Shown piece after piece: positions 16,729 through 25,848 of a stretch of DNA of 64,000 bases. A model generated the notes under the pieces. It did not search any database and was not told where the DNA came from. It saw only the letters and a program-made list of their open reading frames with translations. Numbering within the stretch: the first letter of the stretch is position 1; every line of letters begins with the position of its first letter. The stretch is from Kordia periserrulae (GTDB lineage Bacteria; Bacteroidota; Bacteroidia; Flavobacteriales; Flavobacteriaceae). The stretch is from contig NZ_QBKT01000002.1 in the NCBI RefSeq assembly GCF_003054265.1, positions 372,001 through 436,000 of the forward strand. The letters run 5' to 3'. The position numbers and the translations under genes were made by a program.

Positions 16729-18650
16729 TTGACGAATTTTAAAATTAGCATTTCAATTCCTAAAAATACCAACGCAAAAATAACAAACCATTTCCAAAGC
16801 GAAGCTACGGACTGTTCATTTTTTAATTCTTCAAAAAATTGCGCCACGCTTGTATGTGTATTTTCGGGATACAAATTGGCAAGATTGTGATACTGTAAAT
16901 CGCTTTCGTTTCTCGAAAAGTTATAGCTGATTTGCTGCAATTCCGTGTTTTGATTTTTAATGCTGTAAATCCCTGCTTTTGTTGGAAATTCGTCCGTCGT
17001 CAAGCGAACTTTATTGTTAGATGTTTGTTGCAATGGAATGAATTCTTCTTCCAGATTTGAAATTGTCAAAACAGCATCCTGTGTCAGCGACGTTTGCACA
17101 TCCACGACATTTTCGCGTCCAAGCGTATAATATAAATTCGTTAATCGCAGACTGTTTTTCGCAATATTATAGAAAATAGGAACAATGAGCGGCGAACTTT
17201 GAAAGTTGGAGTTTTCACGATTGACAGCAGCTGTAAATACATAGATTTCATTATTCGCTACCAAAAATGGCAGATTGTTCTCAAAGCGTAAAATCGCTGC
17301 CGTACTTGCCAAAGAAAAGTAGTGATTGACTTTTGGATATTGGAAGTTTGTCACTTCTTTTTCAAACACATTGGTAAATAACGGATGCGAAAAGTTGATG
17401 TTGGTAATTTTCTTTTCTGTGATATCAACAACTTCTTGTAATGCGCTAAAATTTGTCGCTTGTAAAAGTTCGTTATAGCTGGCGAGATTACTTTCCTTAG
17501 CGGGAATAATCACGAGTGAACCGCCATTTTGCTTGAAACTTCTCAGTGCGGTCAACAACGGATTCGGAATGGTTTTTAGTTCATTCAGCACAATCAATTG
17601 TTGCGTAGCAATTTCGTTGTAATTCAGTTGATTTAAGGGTGAAGAAGTTAAGTTGAACTCGTCTTCTGTGTATAATTTTTGAAGGAATTCATCATCCGCT
17701 TCATTAATAGCCAACACGTTGATTTTTTCAGGTTTGTTGATGTTGAAAAACAAATTGTTGTCAAATTGCAAACTCGTATCATCAATGCGAATATTTCCTT
17801 GAATGATTTTGTTGGAAGGAATTGAAAAACTCACTTCCGAACTTTTTTGCGCGTCCAAATTCACAGACGATTTTGCAATCAGCGTTTCACCGTCGTACAA
17901 CGAAACGGGCACATCTTGCACAGGAACGCCTGAATTTTTGAGTACAACCGCAATTTTTACCGTATTTGCGTCTTGTTCGGCAATATACAGACTGTCGAGG
18001 GCGATATTATTGGCATTCGCGGGTTTTACTTGTACATAATTTGTCGTGAACGTACTATCTGTTTGTGTTTGTAAGGGTTCATTTTGTTGAAAATCTGAAA
18101 TAAGAATCAGGTTTTTTACCGAATTCGCTTGTTTGGAAAACAACTTCCGACCTTTTAACAACACAGATGGAATCGCTTCTTGTTCGTGTGAATAGTCCAA
18201 TTGTAACAATTCGTTTCGAATGCTTTTTATCGTTGTATTTTTGAACGTTTCCGTATTCGTAAATAGTGAGATTTCTTCCTCTTCGGGAACCGTATTTAGT
18301 AGTTCTTGCACTGCACGTTTCAGCAAGGCGCCTTTTTCACCTTTGCTTTGCATGCTAAACGAATTATCAAGATAAATCACGGTTTCTTTGTCCGTTTTCA
18401 CAATATCTCGATTTGCAAAATACGGTTGTGCAAACGCAAAGACCAATCCCGCAATAGCGAGCAATCGCGTCCCTAAAATCAGCCATTTTTTAAGTTGCGA
18501 ACTTTTACGTGTTTGCAGAATCACGTTTTGTAGAAACTTCACATTCGTAAACGCAGTTTTTTCAAAACGACGCAACTGAAATAGGTGAACTAAAATAGGA
18601 ATTAGGAGTAAAAATAACGCGTAAAGTACTTCTGGGTTTTTGAATTGCAT
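16725..18650 (-). CDS. BatA-domain membrane protein with von Willebrand A-like module
   Basis: The 641-residue protein begins with the BatA domain (FKNPEVLYALFLLLIPILVHLFQLRR) and a second helix at about 58-78. A vWA-like module follows, with the metal-site motif DNSFSMQ (DxSxS) near residue 95. A long beta-rich periplasmic part and a C-terminal helix (about 618-637) complete it. Relatives occur beside MoxR ATPases in aerotolerance loci, but no such gene is present here. The upstream CAAATATA at 18670-18677 is a good -7 box on this strand, so this gene probably leads the operon running down to the esterase at 14485. Confidence 0.9.
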   Translation of the reverse strand: MQFKNPEVLYALFLLLIPILVHLFQLRRFEKTAFTNVKFLQNVILQTRKSSQLKKWLILGTRLLAIAGLVFAFAQPYFANRDIVKTDKETVIYLDNSFSMQSKGEKGALLKRAVQELLNTVPEEEEISLFTNTETFKNTTIKSIRNELLQLDYSHEQEAIPSVLLKGRKLFSKQANSVKNLILISDFQQNEPLQTQTDSTFTTNYVQVKPANANNIALDSLYIAEQDANTVKIAVVLKNSGVPVQDVPVSLYDGETLIAKSSVNLDAQKSSEVSFSIPSNKIIQGNIRIDDTSLQFDNNLFFNINKPEKINVLAINEADDEFLQKLYTEDEFNLTSSPLNQLNYNEIATQQLIVLNELKTIPNPLLTALRSFKQNGGSLVIIPAKESNLASYNELLQATNFSALQEVVDITEKKITNINFSHPLFTNVFEKEVTNFQYPKVNHYFSLASTAAILRFENNLPFLVANNEIYVFTAAVNRENSNFQSSPLIVPIFYNIAKNSLRLTNLYYTLGRENVVDVQTSLTQDAVLTISNLEEEFIPLQQTSNNKVRLTTDEFPTKAGIYSIKNQNTELQQISYNFSRNESDLQYHNLANLYPENTHTSVAQFFEELKNEQSVASLWKWFVIFALVFLGIEMLILKFVK

Positions 18651-18774
18651 TCGGAACTAAACATTTATTCAAATATAAACGTTTAATTTTATTTTAGTAT
18701 GGTTTGTGGTTGATAAAGGTTTGTTAAAAGGGATACTTCCTATTCGATGAATTAAAAAAAATGAAGTTTTATTT

Positions 18775-18918
18775 TTAATCATCTATGAAAACTTTCTCAG
18801 AGTTTCTGCAACTATATGTTCTACATATGTAGGTAACATATGTTCCTTTTGGAGTCTTTTCTTCATTGTCAATATACATAGTTTCTCCACAATCCCAGCA
18901 TTTTTTAGTTGGTGCCAT
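18775..18918 (-). CDS. Zinc-ribbon-like miniprotein, 47 residues
   Basis: A complete frame from ATG at 18918 to TAA at 18777-18775 encodes a protein starting MAPTKKCWDCGETM. It has four cysteines as CWDC near the start and C-x4-C near the end (ICRTYSC), typical spacing for a small zinc ribbon. The sequence is charged and soluble. It fills most of the gap between the vWA gene and the TonB receptor. No partner is suggested by position. I am fairly confident it is real because the cysteine pattern and codon use are coherent, but no function can be given. Confidence 0.7.
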   Translation of the reverse strand: MAPTKKCWDCGETMYIDNEEKTPKGTYVTYICRTYSCRNSEKVFIDD

Positions 18919-19068
18919 AGTTTTCTGTTTTAAATTCCACTGCTAATGTAACAAGAAGATTTAATGTTTTTTTATGGGAAACCATAATAGCAAAAATTTA
19001 GTTTCTGTTTATATTATTTTTAAAGTGAATCAAAAGGCTTCTTGTAATCAATCCAAAAAATCAACACC

Positions 19069-21720
19069 CTAAAAATTAAACTTCGTACTCAACAACACTT
19101 GTCGCGGGCGAAGGATATAACTGCTTTGCGTATATGAAAACGCATTATTGAGGATGGTTCTGAATTGATCGGAATTGAAGAGGTTTCTGCAATTGAGTTC
19201 TATATCGATTTTACTTTTCTTGAAAGTGTATCGGTAAGTAAAGTCCAAAAAGTAGTTTTCTTGTGGCTGATTGGAAATGTTGTTTTTGTAATAGGTCAAG
19301 TCCAAACCGATGAATTGATGTTCGCTTGGGAAAATGTTCAGATTTCCGATGTGTTCTTGGTTCGTAATGGTATCAAAGCGTTGGTTTTCGAACTTGGTGT
19401 TGGAAATTGAAGTGTTGTTTTCGTAGGTAATATTTAACCAATCCGTGAGATTTGTGACCAATTTTCCCTGAAAAAGAATACTGTTTGTCGTGGTATTGGC
19501 AAGAATTCCATTTAAAAATTGGTCTTTTTGATCAATATAGAAATTACTACCAAGTGTGATATTCGTTTTCAATTTGCTAAAATACTTACTGGCTTTGATG
19601 TTAAAACTGTGTGTTTGGATGGTGTTATCCTGTTCAAAAAAGCCAAACTTGGACGTTCCATCTGCATTTACGGTGTTTCCAAAAAGTAAATTTTGTTGCG
19701 TATTCGCATATGTATAATAGCTATTGATGAATAGTGAAGAAACAGGATTTCTATATGAAAACCCAATAGAAGTATTTCCGCTTACTTTTTCTAATATCGG
19801 ATTGTTATAGCGTTGAATGTTTCTGTAATTATTCAAAATAAAACCATAATACAACTGGTCTAAATCTCCAAAATCATTGGATATATTCATAGACAAACTT
19901 GCTTTCCAAAAGGCGTTGAGGTCTTTTTTCACAGTCAATTTTGGTTCAAAGATGAGTCTGTTGAGGTCTTGCGTTCTTGAAGCTTCCAAAGCGTCATTTC
20001 TATCAAACAGCAACAATTTTACAGGTGTTTCTAGCGCGAGTTTCCACGTTTCTTTTTCGTATTGTGAAAGCAAAGTGGTGTAAAAACTTGTTTGGGTAAA
20101 TTGCAAATCGTTTTGAGAATCTTCTGAAAAAACAGTTTCCTGATTGTTTTCAAAAGTAGCAATGCGACTGTCTAAAGTTTGATGCAGCAACGAAAATCCA
20201 ACTTTCGGAATCAAGGTAAATCGCTTAATTTTTTTCGTAAAACTGACACGATTGTTGGTGTAAATATTTTCGTGTGTCACACGTTGGTTAATATTATCTA
20301 AAGCATTGCCCGCATTGAAAATATCTTCAAACTGACCTGGCGACACGTGTAAATTTTGTCGTGATTTTGTATATGTTACGATAGATTGCAGCGTAATAAT
20401 CTTTTCACCGAAAGGTGTCAACAACTTGAATTTATTGCTCAGATTCGTAAACGGAATTTCCGCTTCTTGCAAAATTTGTTCGTTATTCAATAGTACGTTT
20501 CCTCGTTGCGAATTCCAGTAATTATCAAAGGTTAGGGTATTTTTTAAATATTTCTTTTTAGTGTTTTTGGAGAAAATCAACGAACTTTTTAACGCGTTTG
20601 TAAAGAGCGAATTGTTGGTGATTTCAGTAATATTAATGGTGTCTGTTGGCGTAAAAAAAGTCGTTTGTGTGTTTCCAATTTGCCGCTGAACGTCGTTGAT
20701 ATACGAAGCATTCACTTTTAAATTGACATCTTTTTCAATTCGCGTGAGATAATTTGCTGTGACTAAATGTGCGTTGTTGTCCAACCAATATTTTTCGGAA
20801 AAAGAAGGCGGAAAAAGCTCCACAATACCAACCCAATCTCTTTTTTCAGTATTGTTTTCAAATTCGTCCAGTAAATCTTCTAGCGTCAGTGTTTTTATTT
20901 CGTTGGAAATATTTTTACCCGTAGCATTTGTTTGATAGGAAGTAATAAGTTGTTTGTTTTTGGAGAATAACATCGGCGTGACATTCACATTCCATAGAAA
21001 TGGCGAAAATCCGCTACCCAATCGGGCAACTCCTGTGACGGTGATGTCTTTTTTGAGTTTGATATTTAACGAAGCTCTGTCCGAAAAAACCAAGCTATCC
21101 AATAACTGGATTGGTTGGTGATTTTCTAAAATTTGTACTTTCGAAACGGAGTTTGCGGGTAAATTGTTATTAGCAAGATTGTATTTTCCTTCGAGCAAAT
21201 CGAGTCCTTCAATATAATATTTTTGTATAGGTTTCCCTTGATAAAGAATTTTTCCATCGTTCAAAACTTCAATACCTGGAAGTTTTTTCAACACATCGGC
21301 AATGACTCTGTCTTTTTGATTTTTAAACGAGTTTACGGCATAATTAATCGTATCTCCTTTTTTCGTTATTGGAGCATTTTCAATTACGACTTCTTTCAAA
21401 TCTTCGGTAGAAGTGACAAGGGTGAAATTTAATTTTTGAGACGTATTCGCAATAATTTTCGTCTGTTTGGCATATCCAATAAAGGAAACATTGATTTGTA
21501 AAGAATCAAGCGTTGCAGAAACATTCACTTCATATGCGCCTGTTTCATTAGAAATAGCATACGCTCTAATCACATCTTCACCAACGGCAGAAACCACTAC
21601 AGTTGCTCCTTGAAGTTGCTCATTTTTTTCATTAAAAATTTGTCCACTTATGGTAGTTTGCCCAAAACAACAACAAGCAAACAGCCAACAAGAGATACAA
21701 AAAAGAACACGCATACGCAC
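19069..21720 (-). CDS. TonB-dependent outer-membrane receptor with carboxypeptidase-regulatory domain
   Basis: The 883-residue protein has a signal peptide ending near CCCFGQ, then a CarboxypepD-regulatory-like domain (about 22-110, TTISGQIFNEKNEQLQGATV), a plug region (VIADVLKKLPGIEVLNDGK at about 138) and a long beta-barrel ending in an aromatic residue (STKFNF). The start is GTG at 21720, directly after the TAA of the GLPGLI gene, or ATG at 21714. Together with the GLPGLI protein upstream it forms a two-gene unit. The cargo is not evident; a peptide or small ligand is possible given the small secreted peptide gene at 22611. Outer-membrane location is secure. Confidence 0.9.
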   Translation of the reverse strand: MRMRVLFCISCWLFACCCFGQTTISGQIFNEKNEQLQGATVVVSAVGEDVIRAYAISNETGAYEVNVSATLDSLQINVSFIGYAKQTKIIANTSQKLNFTLVTSTEDLKEVVIENAPITKKGDTINYAVNSFKNQKDRVIADVLKKLPGIEVLNDGKILYQGKPIQKYYIEGLDLLEGKYNLANNNLPANSVSKVQILENHQPIQLLDSLVFSDRASLNIKLKKDITVTGVARLGSGFSPFLWNVNVTPMLFSKNKQLITSYQTNATGKNISNEIKTLTLEDLLDEFENNTEKRDWVGIVELFPPSFSEKYWLDNNAHLVTANYLTRIEKDVNLKVNASYINDVQRQIGNTQTTFFTPTDTINITEITNNSLFTNALKSSLIFSKNTKKKYLKNTLTFDNYWNSQRGNVLLNNEQILQEAEIPFTNLSNKFKLLTPFGEKIITLQSIVTYTKSRQNLHVSPGQFEDIFNAGNALDNINQRVTHENIYTNNRVSFTKKIKRFTLIPKVGFSLLHQTLDSRIATFENNQETVFSEDSQNDLQFTQTSFYTTLLSQYEKETWKLALETPVKLLLFDRNDALEASRTQDLNRLIFEPKLTVKKDLNAFWKASLSMNISNDFGDLDQLYYGFILNNYRNIQRYNNPILEKVSGNTSIGFSYRNPVSSLFINSYYTYANTQQNLLFGNTVNADGTSKFGFFEQDNTIQTHSFNIKASKYFSKLKTNITLGSNFYIDQKDQFLNGILANTTTNSILFQGKLVTNLTDWLNITYENNTSISNTKFENQRFDTITNQEHIGNLNIFPSEHQFIGLDLTYYKNNISNQPQENYFLDFTYRYTFKKSKIDIELNCRNLFNSDQFRTILNNAFSYTQSSYILRPRQVLLSTKFNF

Positions 21721-22524
21721 TTAATTACTCAACTCAATAGGATTGTTTCTTTTTTTAAGTTTTGCGCGAACTTGTGCCTTGTATTCATCATTTAGCGTAA
21801 ATCCTGATTGTGAAATGCGCTCAACAGCATTCTCTTTGTATTCGTTCATTTTTTCTCTAAATGTGGCACGCGTTACCTCGTAAATCGGTTTGCTATTGTC
21901 TACTACGGAAGGCATTTTAGCAACAGTTGCTTTTTTCTTCAATTCAAAAACATAATGTTCTTTTGCATCTGAAATTTTGACAATCAATCCTGGCAGTCCG
22001 TAAAACTTATACGGTCCGTCAGTAATCGGAATTTCGTTGGAAAACCAAGCGGTGTAATCTCTACCAGCGTACGAAGTCGTTGCTTTTTGACATTTAAAAC
22101 CGTTGATGGTTTTTGTCTCAGTAGTAATTTTCCACGGAATCGATTTTTTAGATTCTTTATACATAAAATAATCTTTAAAAATCTTGTCGTAATACACAAA
22201 ATCATCTTTTCCGTAATGCTTTATAATTTTATAATTGAATCGTGTCTTAGGAAACATGGATGCATTAATACCATTTGCAGCAAGTTCAGGATTATTTTTT
22301 AGTTCTTGTATGATAGAATCGCGCTCAAAACCATTCTTACTCAAAAAGGCGGATTCTTTAGAGTTGGTAAACAATAGCATATCTTCAACCTGTTTGCTAT
22401 ACACATCCGTAGAGTCTGATTGATATACAAGTTGATAGGTAAATTTATAAATTTTTGCATTGTCTTTTTGCGCTGTGGCAGAAAAGGAAACGAAACATAA
22501 GAAAATAAAAAATAACTTTTGCAT
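21721..22524 (-). CDS. GLPGLI family secreted protein
   Basis: The 267-residue protein has a signal peptide (residues 1-18, ending SATAQ) and the eponymous GLPGLI motif in GPYKFYGLPGLIVKI at about residues 166-180, preceded by TAWFSNEIPITDGP. The family is confined to Bacteroidota, is exported to the periplasm, and has no established activity. The gene is immediately followed by a TonB-dependent receptor, an arrangement often seen for this family, which suggests that the two act on the same ligand at the outer membrane. A terminator at 22565-22591 separates it from the small peptide gene upstream. Confidence 0.92.
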   Translation of the reverse strand: MQKLFFIFLCFVSFSATAQKDNAKIYKFTYQLVYQSDSTDVYSKQVEDMLLFTNSKESAFLSKNGFERDSIIQELKNNPELAANGINASMFPKTRFNYKIIKHYGKDDFVYYDKIFKDYFMYKESKKSIPWKITTETKTINGFKCQKATTSYAGRDYTAWFSNEIPITDGPYKFYGLPGLIVKISDAKEHYVFELKKKATVAKMPSVVDNSKPIYEVTRATFREKMNEYKENAVERISQSGFTLNDEYKAQVRAKLKKRNNPIELSN

Positions 22525-22561
22525 GGTATAATGTGAGGTTAAGTCATAAATAATTTAAAAA

Positions 22562-22591
22562 ACGAATCTGTCCACAAAAAGTAGACAGATT
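22562..22591 (-). terminator. Terminator of the small secreted peptide gene
   Basis: An 8-bp stem (AATCTGTC at 22565-22572 with GACAGATT at 22584-22591) is followed on the minus strand by CGTTTTTT. It lies 20 bases beyond the stop of the peptide gene. Confidence 0.8.
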
Positions 22592-22610
22592 CTACTATAC
22601 ATTGATGTTC

Positions 22611-22814
22611 TTAGCAAAGAATATCGTCTGCTATTAACACAATATCAATAATGTCTTCAAGGGTATCACCACAGGCAATACCTTCAATTCCACATGATAA
22701 TGTAGCTGGAATACAAGCAGCAGCTTCTGCTTCAGTTACTGTTTGGTTTGATTCTCCAGCAAACGAGAAAGTCGCTGCTAATAAGAACGCGCAGGTTAAC
22801 ATTAAATTTTTCAT
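22611..22814 (-). CDS. Small secreted peptide with four cysteines
   Basis: The 67-residue product has a clear signal peptide (MKNLMLTCAFLLAATFSFAG, cleavage near AG-ES). The mature part, about 47 residues, is acidic and carries four cysteines: AACIPATLSC, GIACGD and a C-terminal ILC. Two disulfides are possible. Its own terminator follows, and a leader with potential alternative pairing lies upstream (22834-22869). The gene stands just upstream of a GLPGLI-TonB receptor pair on the same strand, so it may be exported by, or be a ligand for, that system; this is inference from position only. Confidence 0.75.
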   Translation of the reverse strand: MKNLMLTCAFLLAATFSFAGESNQTVTEAEAAACIPATLSCGIEGIACGDTLEDIIDIVLIADDILC

Positions 22815-23129
22815 AATTAAAATTGGTTTTTGTGCCCCATTAAGGTCTTGGGCGGTTAGTGGCGACCTTTCCCTTATAATTTTTGGTTATTTTTTAATTA
22901 CAAATAAATCCGAAACAAAAGTGTTGAAATGTTATTCTTGATATAACACTTAAAACCTTCTTTAAAAATAATAAAAATATTACAATTTAAAATCATAAAA
23001 AATAATAAAAACGAACATTATAAATAATGATTATAAAACCACGTAAAACTACGCTAGTTTAAACTATCAACGATACGTATTTTTAAATAGCTTAATAATC
23101 AGTAAATTATAAACTAACAATATGTGTAT
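22815..23129. other. Divergent intergenic region with a structured leader
   Basis: Most of this gap is AT-rich. On the minus strand, upstream of the small peptide gene, AAGGTC (22869-22864) can pair with GACCTT (22847-22842), while GCCC (22853-22850) can pair with GGGC (22837-22834). The two helices interleave, so they form a pseudoknot or alternatives. No further gene is seen. Confidence 0.45.
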
Positions 23130-24422
23130 ATGAAAGCAAAAAAATCAATCGTATTTCTTTTATGCATGAGTCTATTTTTAATAGGGTGCGACAAACTTAA
23201 AGAAGCAACCAACTCCAAAACAACTTCAGATGCAACACTAGTAGAAGGAACGCCAACAGCAAGCAAAAGTATCTTATTACTCACCATTGATGGCGGAGGC
23301 GTAAAGGGAATTGTGCCTGCAACCATCTTAGCACAGTTGGAAAAAGACATGGGAAAACCAATTTACCAAATGTTTGACATGATTGGCGGAACGTCTACAG
23401 GCGGAATTATTTCTGTGGGATTGACGACACCAAAAATACAATCATCAAATTTAAAAGTTTCCGTGCCGAGAACCGCTGCTGAAATTCAAAATATTTACTT
23501 ACAGCATTGCAATGACATTTTAGTGCCTGTGAAAGAAACAGGACCGTATTATTATGCGGATAGTGGCGGAACGAATTCTGTGGGAATTGAAGTGTATTTG
23601 CGCGGATTGGTTGGTGATACCTTTTCTTTAAGGGATGCATTTACCAATATGACCAATTTGCCAAACAGCCGCGTGCGTGATGTGTTTACAACTTGTTATA
23701 TTGTGAATGGTGACGGTCATAAACAAACCAAAGCCATACAAGGTGTCAACTACGGACCGTATCAGTTTACGTGGAGTAATGCGATAAATGCTAGCAAAAA
23801 CGAAAATTACTATGCGTGGGAAGCGGCACGCGGCACCAGCGCTGCACCAACCTTTTTCCCAATTGCCAATGTGGGCGGAACGAACAACGGGCGTTCCTCA
23901 GCTACGGAACGTTGGGTGATTGACGGTGGCGTGGTAACGAACAATCCAATCATTACTGGAGTAGATTTGATTCGCAACAAAGGAATTGATGTGCGTAATG
24001 TCGTAGCAGTTTCTATAGGTTGTGGTATCAATCCGTTTAATGGCGGCGTGAATATTCGCGATCAGGCAGTGAACGATTGGCAACCGTACGGGCAAAAATA
24101 TGGTTTTTGGAATACGGCAAATTGGGTAGCAGAAGATTTATACAATTTGGAAAATGTATCCACAGGTCGCGGACGATTGATAGAATTACTCATGTACGCC
24201 AATCAATTTACGGCAGACCTACAATTTGAAAACCTCATCAAAACAGGCGGCATTAAAGATGGCGTACGCGTACAAGCCATTTTACCACAAAACATAAACG
24301 ATTCTTTTGATTGCAACATGGTACCCGCATTACAACAAGCTACTATTGATTATATTACCAAAAACCCACAAGGGATTGCGGAGTATAATAAGTTGAAGTC
24401 GTTGTTGCAGCGATATTTATAG
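23130..24422 (+). CDS. Patatin-like phospholipase lipoprotein
   Basis: Starting at ATG 23130 (a GTG two codons earlier is less likely), the protein has 430 residues. A lipoprotein signal ends in a lipobox at about LIGC, so it is anchored in a membrane. The patatin catalytic set is complete: oxyanion loop DGGGVKGIVPA, nucleophile elbow GGTSTGG and the second catalytic acid in VIDGGVVTNNP. Patatins are acyl hydrolases of phospholipids. Bacterial patatins also serve as effectors in some defence systems, but those lack a lipoprotein signal, so housekeeping or secreted lipase activity is more likely. A hairpin terminator follows. Confidence 0.93.
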   Translation: MKAKKSIVFLLCMSLFLIGCDKLKEATNSKTTSDATLVEGTPTASKSILLLTIDGGGVKGIVPATILAQLEKDMGKPIYQMFDMIGGTSTGGIISVGLTTPKIQSSNLKVSVPRTAAEIQNIYLQHCNDILVPVKETGPYYYADSGGTNSVGIEVYLRGLVGDTFSLRDAFTNMTNLPNSRVRDVFTTCYIVNGDGHKQTKAIQGVNYGPYQFTWSNAINASKNENYYAWEAARGTSAAPTFFPIANVGGTNNGRSSATERWVIDGGVVTNNPIITGVDLIRNKGIDVRNVVAVSIGCGINPFNGGVNIRDQAVNDWQPYGQKYGFWNTANWVAEDLYNLENVSTGRGRLIELLMYANQFTADLQFENLIKTGGIKDGVRVQAILPQNINDSFDCNMVPALQQATIDYITKNPQGIAEYNKLKSLLQRYL

Positions 24423-24443
24423 GGTTTAAAAGAGTTTCTAAAG

Positions 24444-24475
24444 GTCATACTATAATTAGTGTGACTTTTTTATTT
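24444..24475 (+). terminator. Terminator of the patatin gene
   Basis: GTCATAC and GTGTGAC pair (one G-T) around an AT-rich loop and are followed by six T and TATTTC, about 20 bases past the stop. Confidence 0.7.
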
Positions 24476-24711
24476 CTAATAGCTGGAGGAAATATTTTAA
24501 ATTCACTAAAAAAATGTAAACTCACTTGATTTAGTTATTTTCAAAATAAAGTCACTATTTGGTCAGTGTAGTTGATTGTAAGCGGTGCAAATTTTAGGAT
24601 TCCATAGGAAAACTCAAAAGAAAAGCACTCTTAAAAGTGCTAGGAATGCCTTGTTTTTTGTAGAATTATTGGGTTGTGCAACGGTTATTGTTGTTGTGCG
24701 CTGGCTTTTTT

Positions 24712-25164
24712 TCATCCGCTTGCTCTTTCTGGAAACGATTTCGATTCCATTATTAATTCCTCCGCAACTTTTTTCAATTCCGCGTTGTCCATTTCACAAT
24801 CCACAAAATATTCTTTTTCATCATCTGCACTTTTTGGACGAGATTCTAAGTCAAATTTAATTCGCACAGTTTTTAAGTCCGATTGATTTTTGATTAATTC
24901 AAATTCCAAATTCGGTTCAATAAAAACAAGCGAATCAGAATCCGTTTCAATGTCATTTGAGAGTTTCTCAAACCATTCGATTATTTCTTTTAAATCTCTT
25001 GTCAAAAGTGATGGGGCAACCGTTTCCCAATTTCCGCAATCACTTTTTACTTTTAAATAAACCAATAACCAATTTGAGTCATATTTACAATCCGTTATTT
25101 CAGGAAACTGGTAGTTAGTTATCCTAAATTCAACAGTTTGGTCATTAATTCCTTTAAATATCAT
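24712..25164 (-). CDS. Hypothetical protein resembling WapI-type immunity proteins
   Basis: The 150-residue acidic cytoplasmic protein contains VEFRITNYQFPEI, then YDSNWLLVYLKVKSDCGNWE and SLLTRDLKEIIEWFEKL, a pattern I associate with the WapI family of immunity proteins that neutralise a cognate polymorphic toxin. No toxin gene lies beside it. The family call is from memory of motif order and should be treated as moderate. It is the first of the minus-strand accessory genes that share an unusual repeat layout up to 27374, although no matched inverted arms were found around this gene. Confidence 0.6.
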   Translation of the reverse strand: MIFKGINDQTVEFRITNYQFPEITDCKYDSNWLLVYLKVKSDCGNWETVAPSLLTRDLKEIIEWFEKLSNDIETDSDSLVFIEPNLEFELIKNQSDLKTVRIKFDLESRPKSADDEKEYFVDCEMDNAELKKVAEELIMESKSFPERASG

Positions 25165-25190
25165 TTATTTCAGATTGGTTTTTTTAGCTT

Positions 25191-25319
25191 GCGGTCTCGG
25201 CTATGAACAGTTGCGTGTGTTAGCACGGACTTTTGCAAATAAACTATAAGCTGAAAATTCCGCAGGAATTTTCAGGATAAGCCTGTAATAGCAATTGTTT
25301 ATAGCCAATGTTAGCTTTT
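25191..25319. repeat. Structured spacer repeat R1 of the accessory gene array
   Basis: An outer stem GGCTATGAACAGTTGC (25199-25214) pairs with GCAATTGTTTATAGCC (25291-25306), 14 of 16 positions. Inside lie the conserved GTTGCGTG block, a hairpin CTGAAAATTCC-GCA-GGAATTTTCAG (25251-25275) and TAGCAATT. The right end, GTTAGCTTTT (25310-25319), is the inverted partner of AAAAGCTAAC at 25777-25786. Confidence 0.8.
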
Positions 25320-25760
25320 GTTGTTTTTAAATTCAATTATTCGCTTTATATAATCTTCCAATTCCTCTTTTTCATCGCTCGACATTTCGTTTTCTGGAAT
25401 CAGATAAAATTCAGCTATCTCTTTTGCTGATAGATTTCCTTTTGATTTCAGAAACTCTACTTGATTTATAAAATCATCCGCTTTTTTCTCAAATAGAATT
25501 CCTCTTAATATAGCTTGTTCATCTCCGCTTATAATTCTGTTTCTTTCATCTTTATTCAAGTCAGAAGTTAAGTAAGTTGTATCAACAGCAACTTTACTCT
25601 CAAAATTCTCGTTAATTTTCCCTTTTCCGTTACAGTAAGCACATTTTCCAGGTCTCCATTTGAGTTCTTTATTCAGCCTTTTTATGTCCTCCCAATCCAC
25701 GTTTCCTTTCCCCAAACATCTTGGGCAGTCCATTTTTTTCTTGTTAAATATTTTTTTCAT
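25311..25760 (-). CDS. Hypothetical protein with DnaJ-type CxxCxGxG zinc motifs
   Basis: The start is ATG at 25760 (MKKIFNKKKMDCPRC) or ATG at 25769; a TTG farther out is unlikely. The N-terminal third carries two CxxCxGxG units, CPRCLGKG and CAYCNGKG, the zinc-binding motif of DnaJ. The J domain is absent, so this is not DnaJ itself. The remainder is acidic and helical. The stop codon TAA falls inside the 10-bp arm GTTAGCTTTT, and the opposite arm begins just outside the start, so the gene fills its repeat-bounded unit exactly. Function unknown. Confidence 0.75.
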   Translation of the reverse strand: MKKIFNKKKMDCPRCLGKGNVDWEDIKRLNKELKWRPGKCAYCNGKGKINENFESKVAVDTTYLTSDLNKDERNRIISGDEQAILRGILFEKKADDFINQVEFLKSKGNLSAKEIAEFYLIPENEMSSDEKEELEDYIKRIIEFKNNKS

Positions 25761-25776
25761 GAAGTTCATTGGCAAT

Positions 25777-25842
25777 AAAAGCTAACGGTTTGTGTATGGT
25801 ACGTATCCCGCAGGTTATGCACTATACACCGTGTTGTAGATA
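25777..25842. repeat. Structured spacer repeat R2, short form
   Basis: The left end AAAAGCTAAC (25777-25786) belongs to the gene on the left; the right end GTTGTAGATA (25833-25842) pairs with TATCTACAAC at 26686-26695. Between them TGTGTATGGT (25791-25800) can pair with ACTATACACC (25821-25830). The GTTGCGTG core of R1 and R3 is missing. Confidence 0.7.
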
Positions 25843-25848
25843 GTTTTT

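Noticed and set aside
23130-24422. Patatin as a CBASS-type defence effector
   Set aside because: It carries a lipoprotein signal and there is no cyclase or accessory gene next to it.
24585-24860. Plus-strand frame of 91 codons overlapping the immunity-like gene
   Set aside because: It reads through the patatin 3' flank and the antisense of a better-supported gene.
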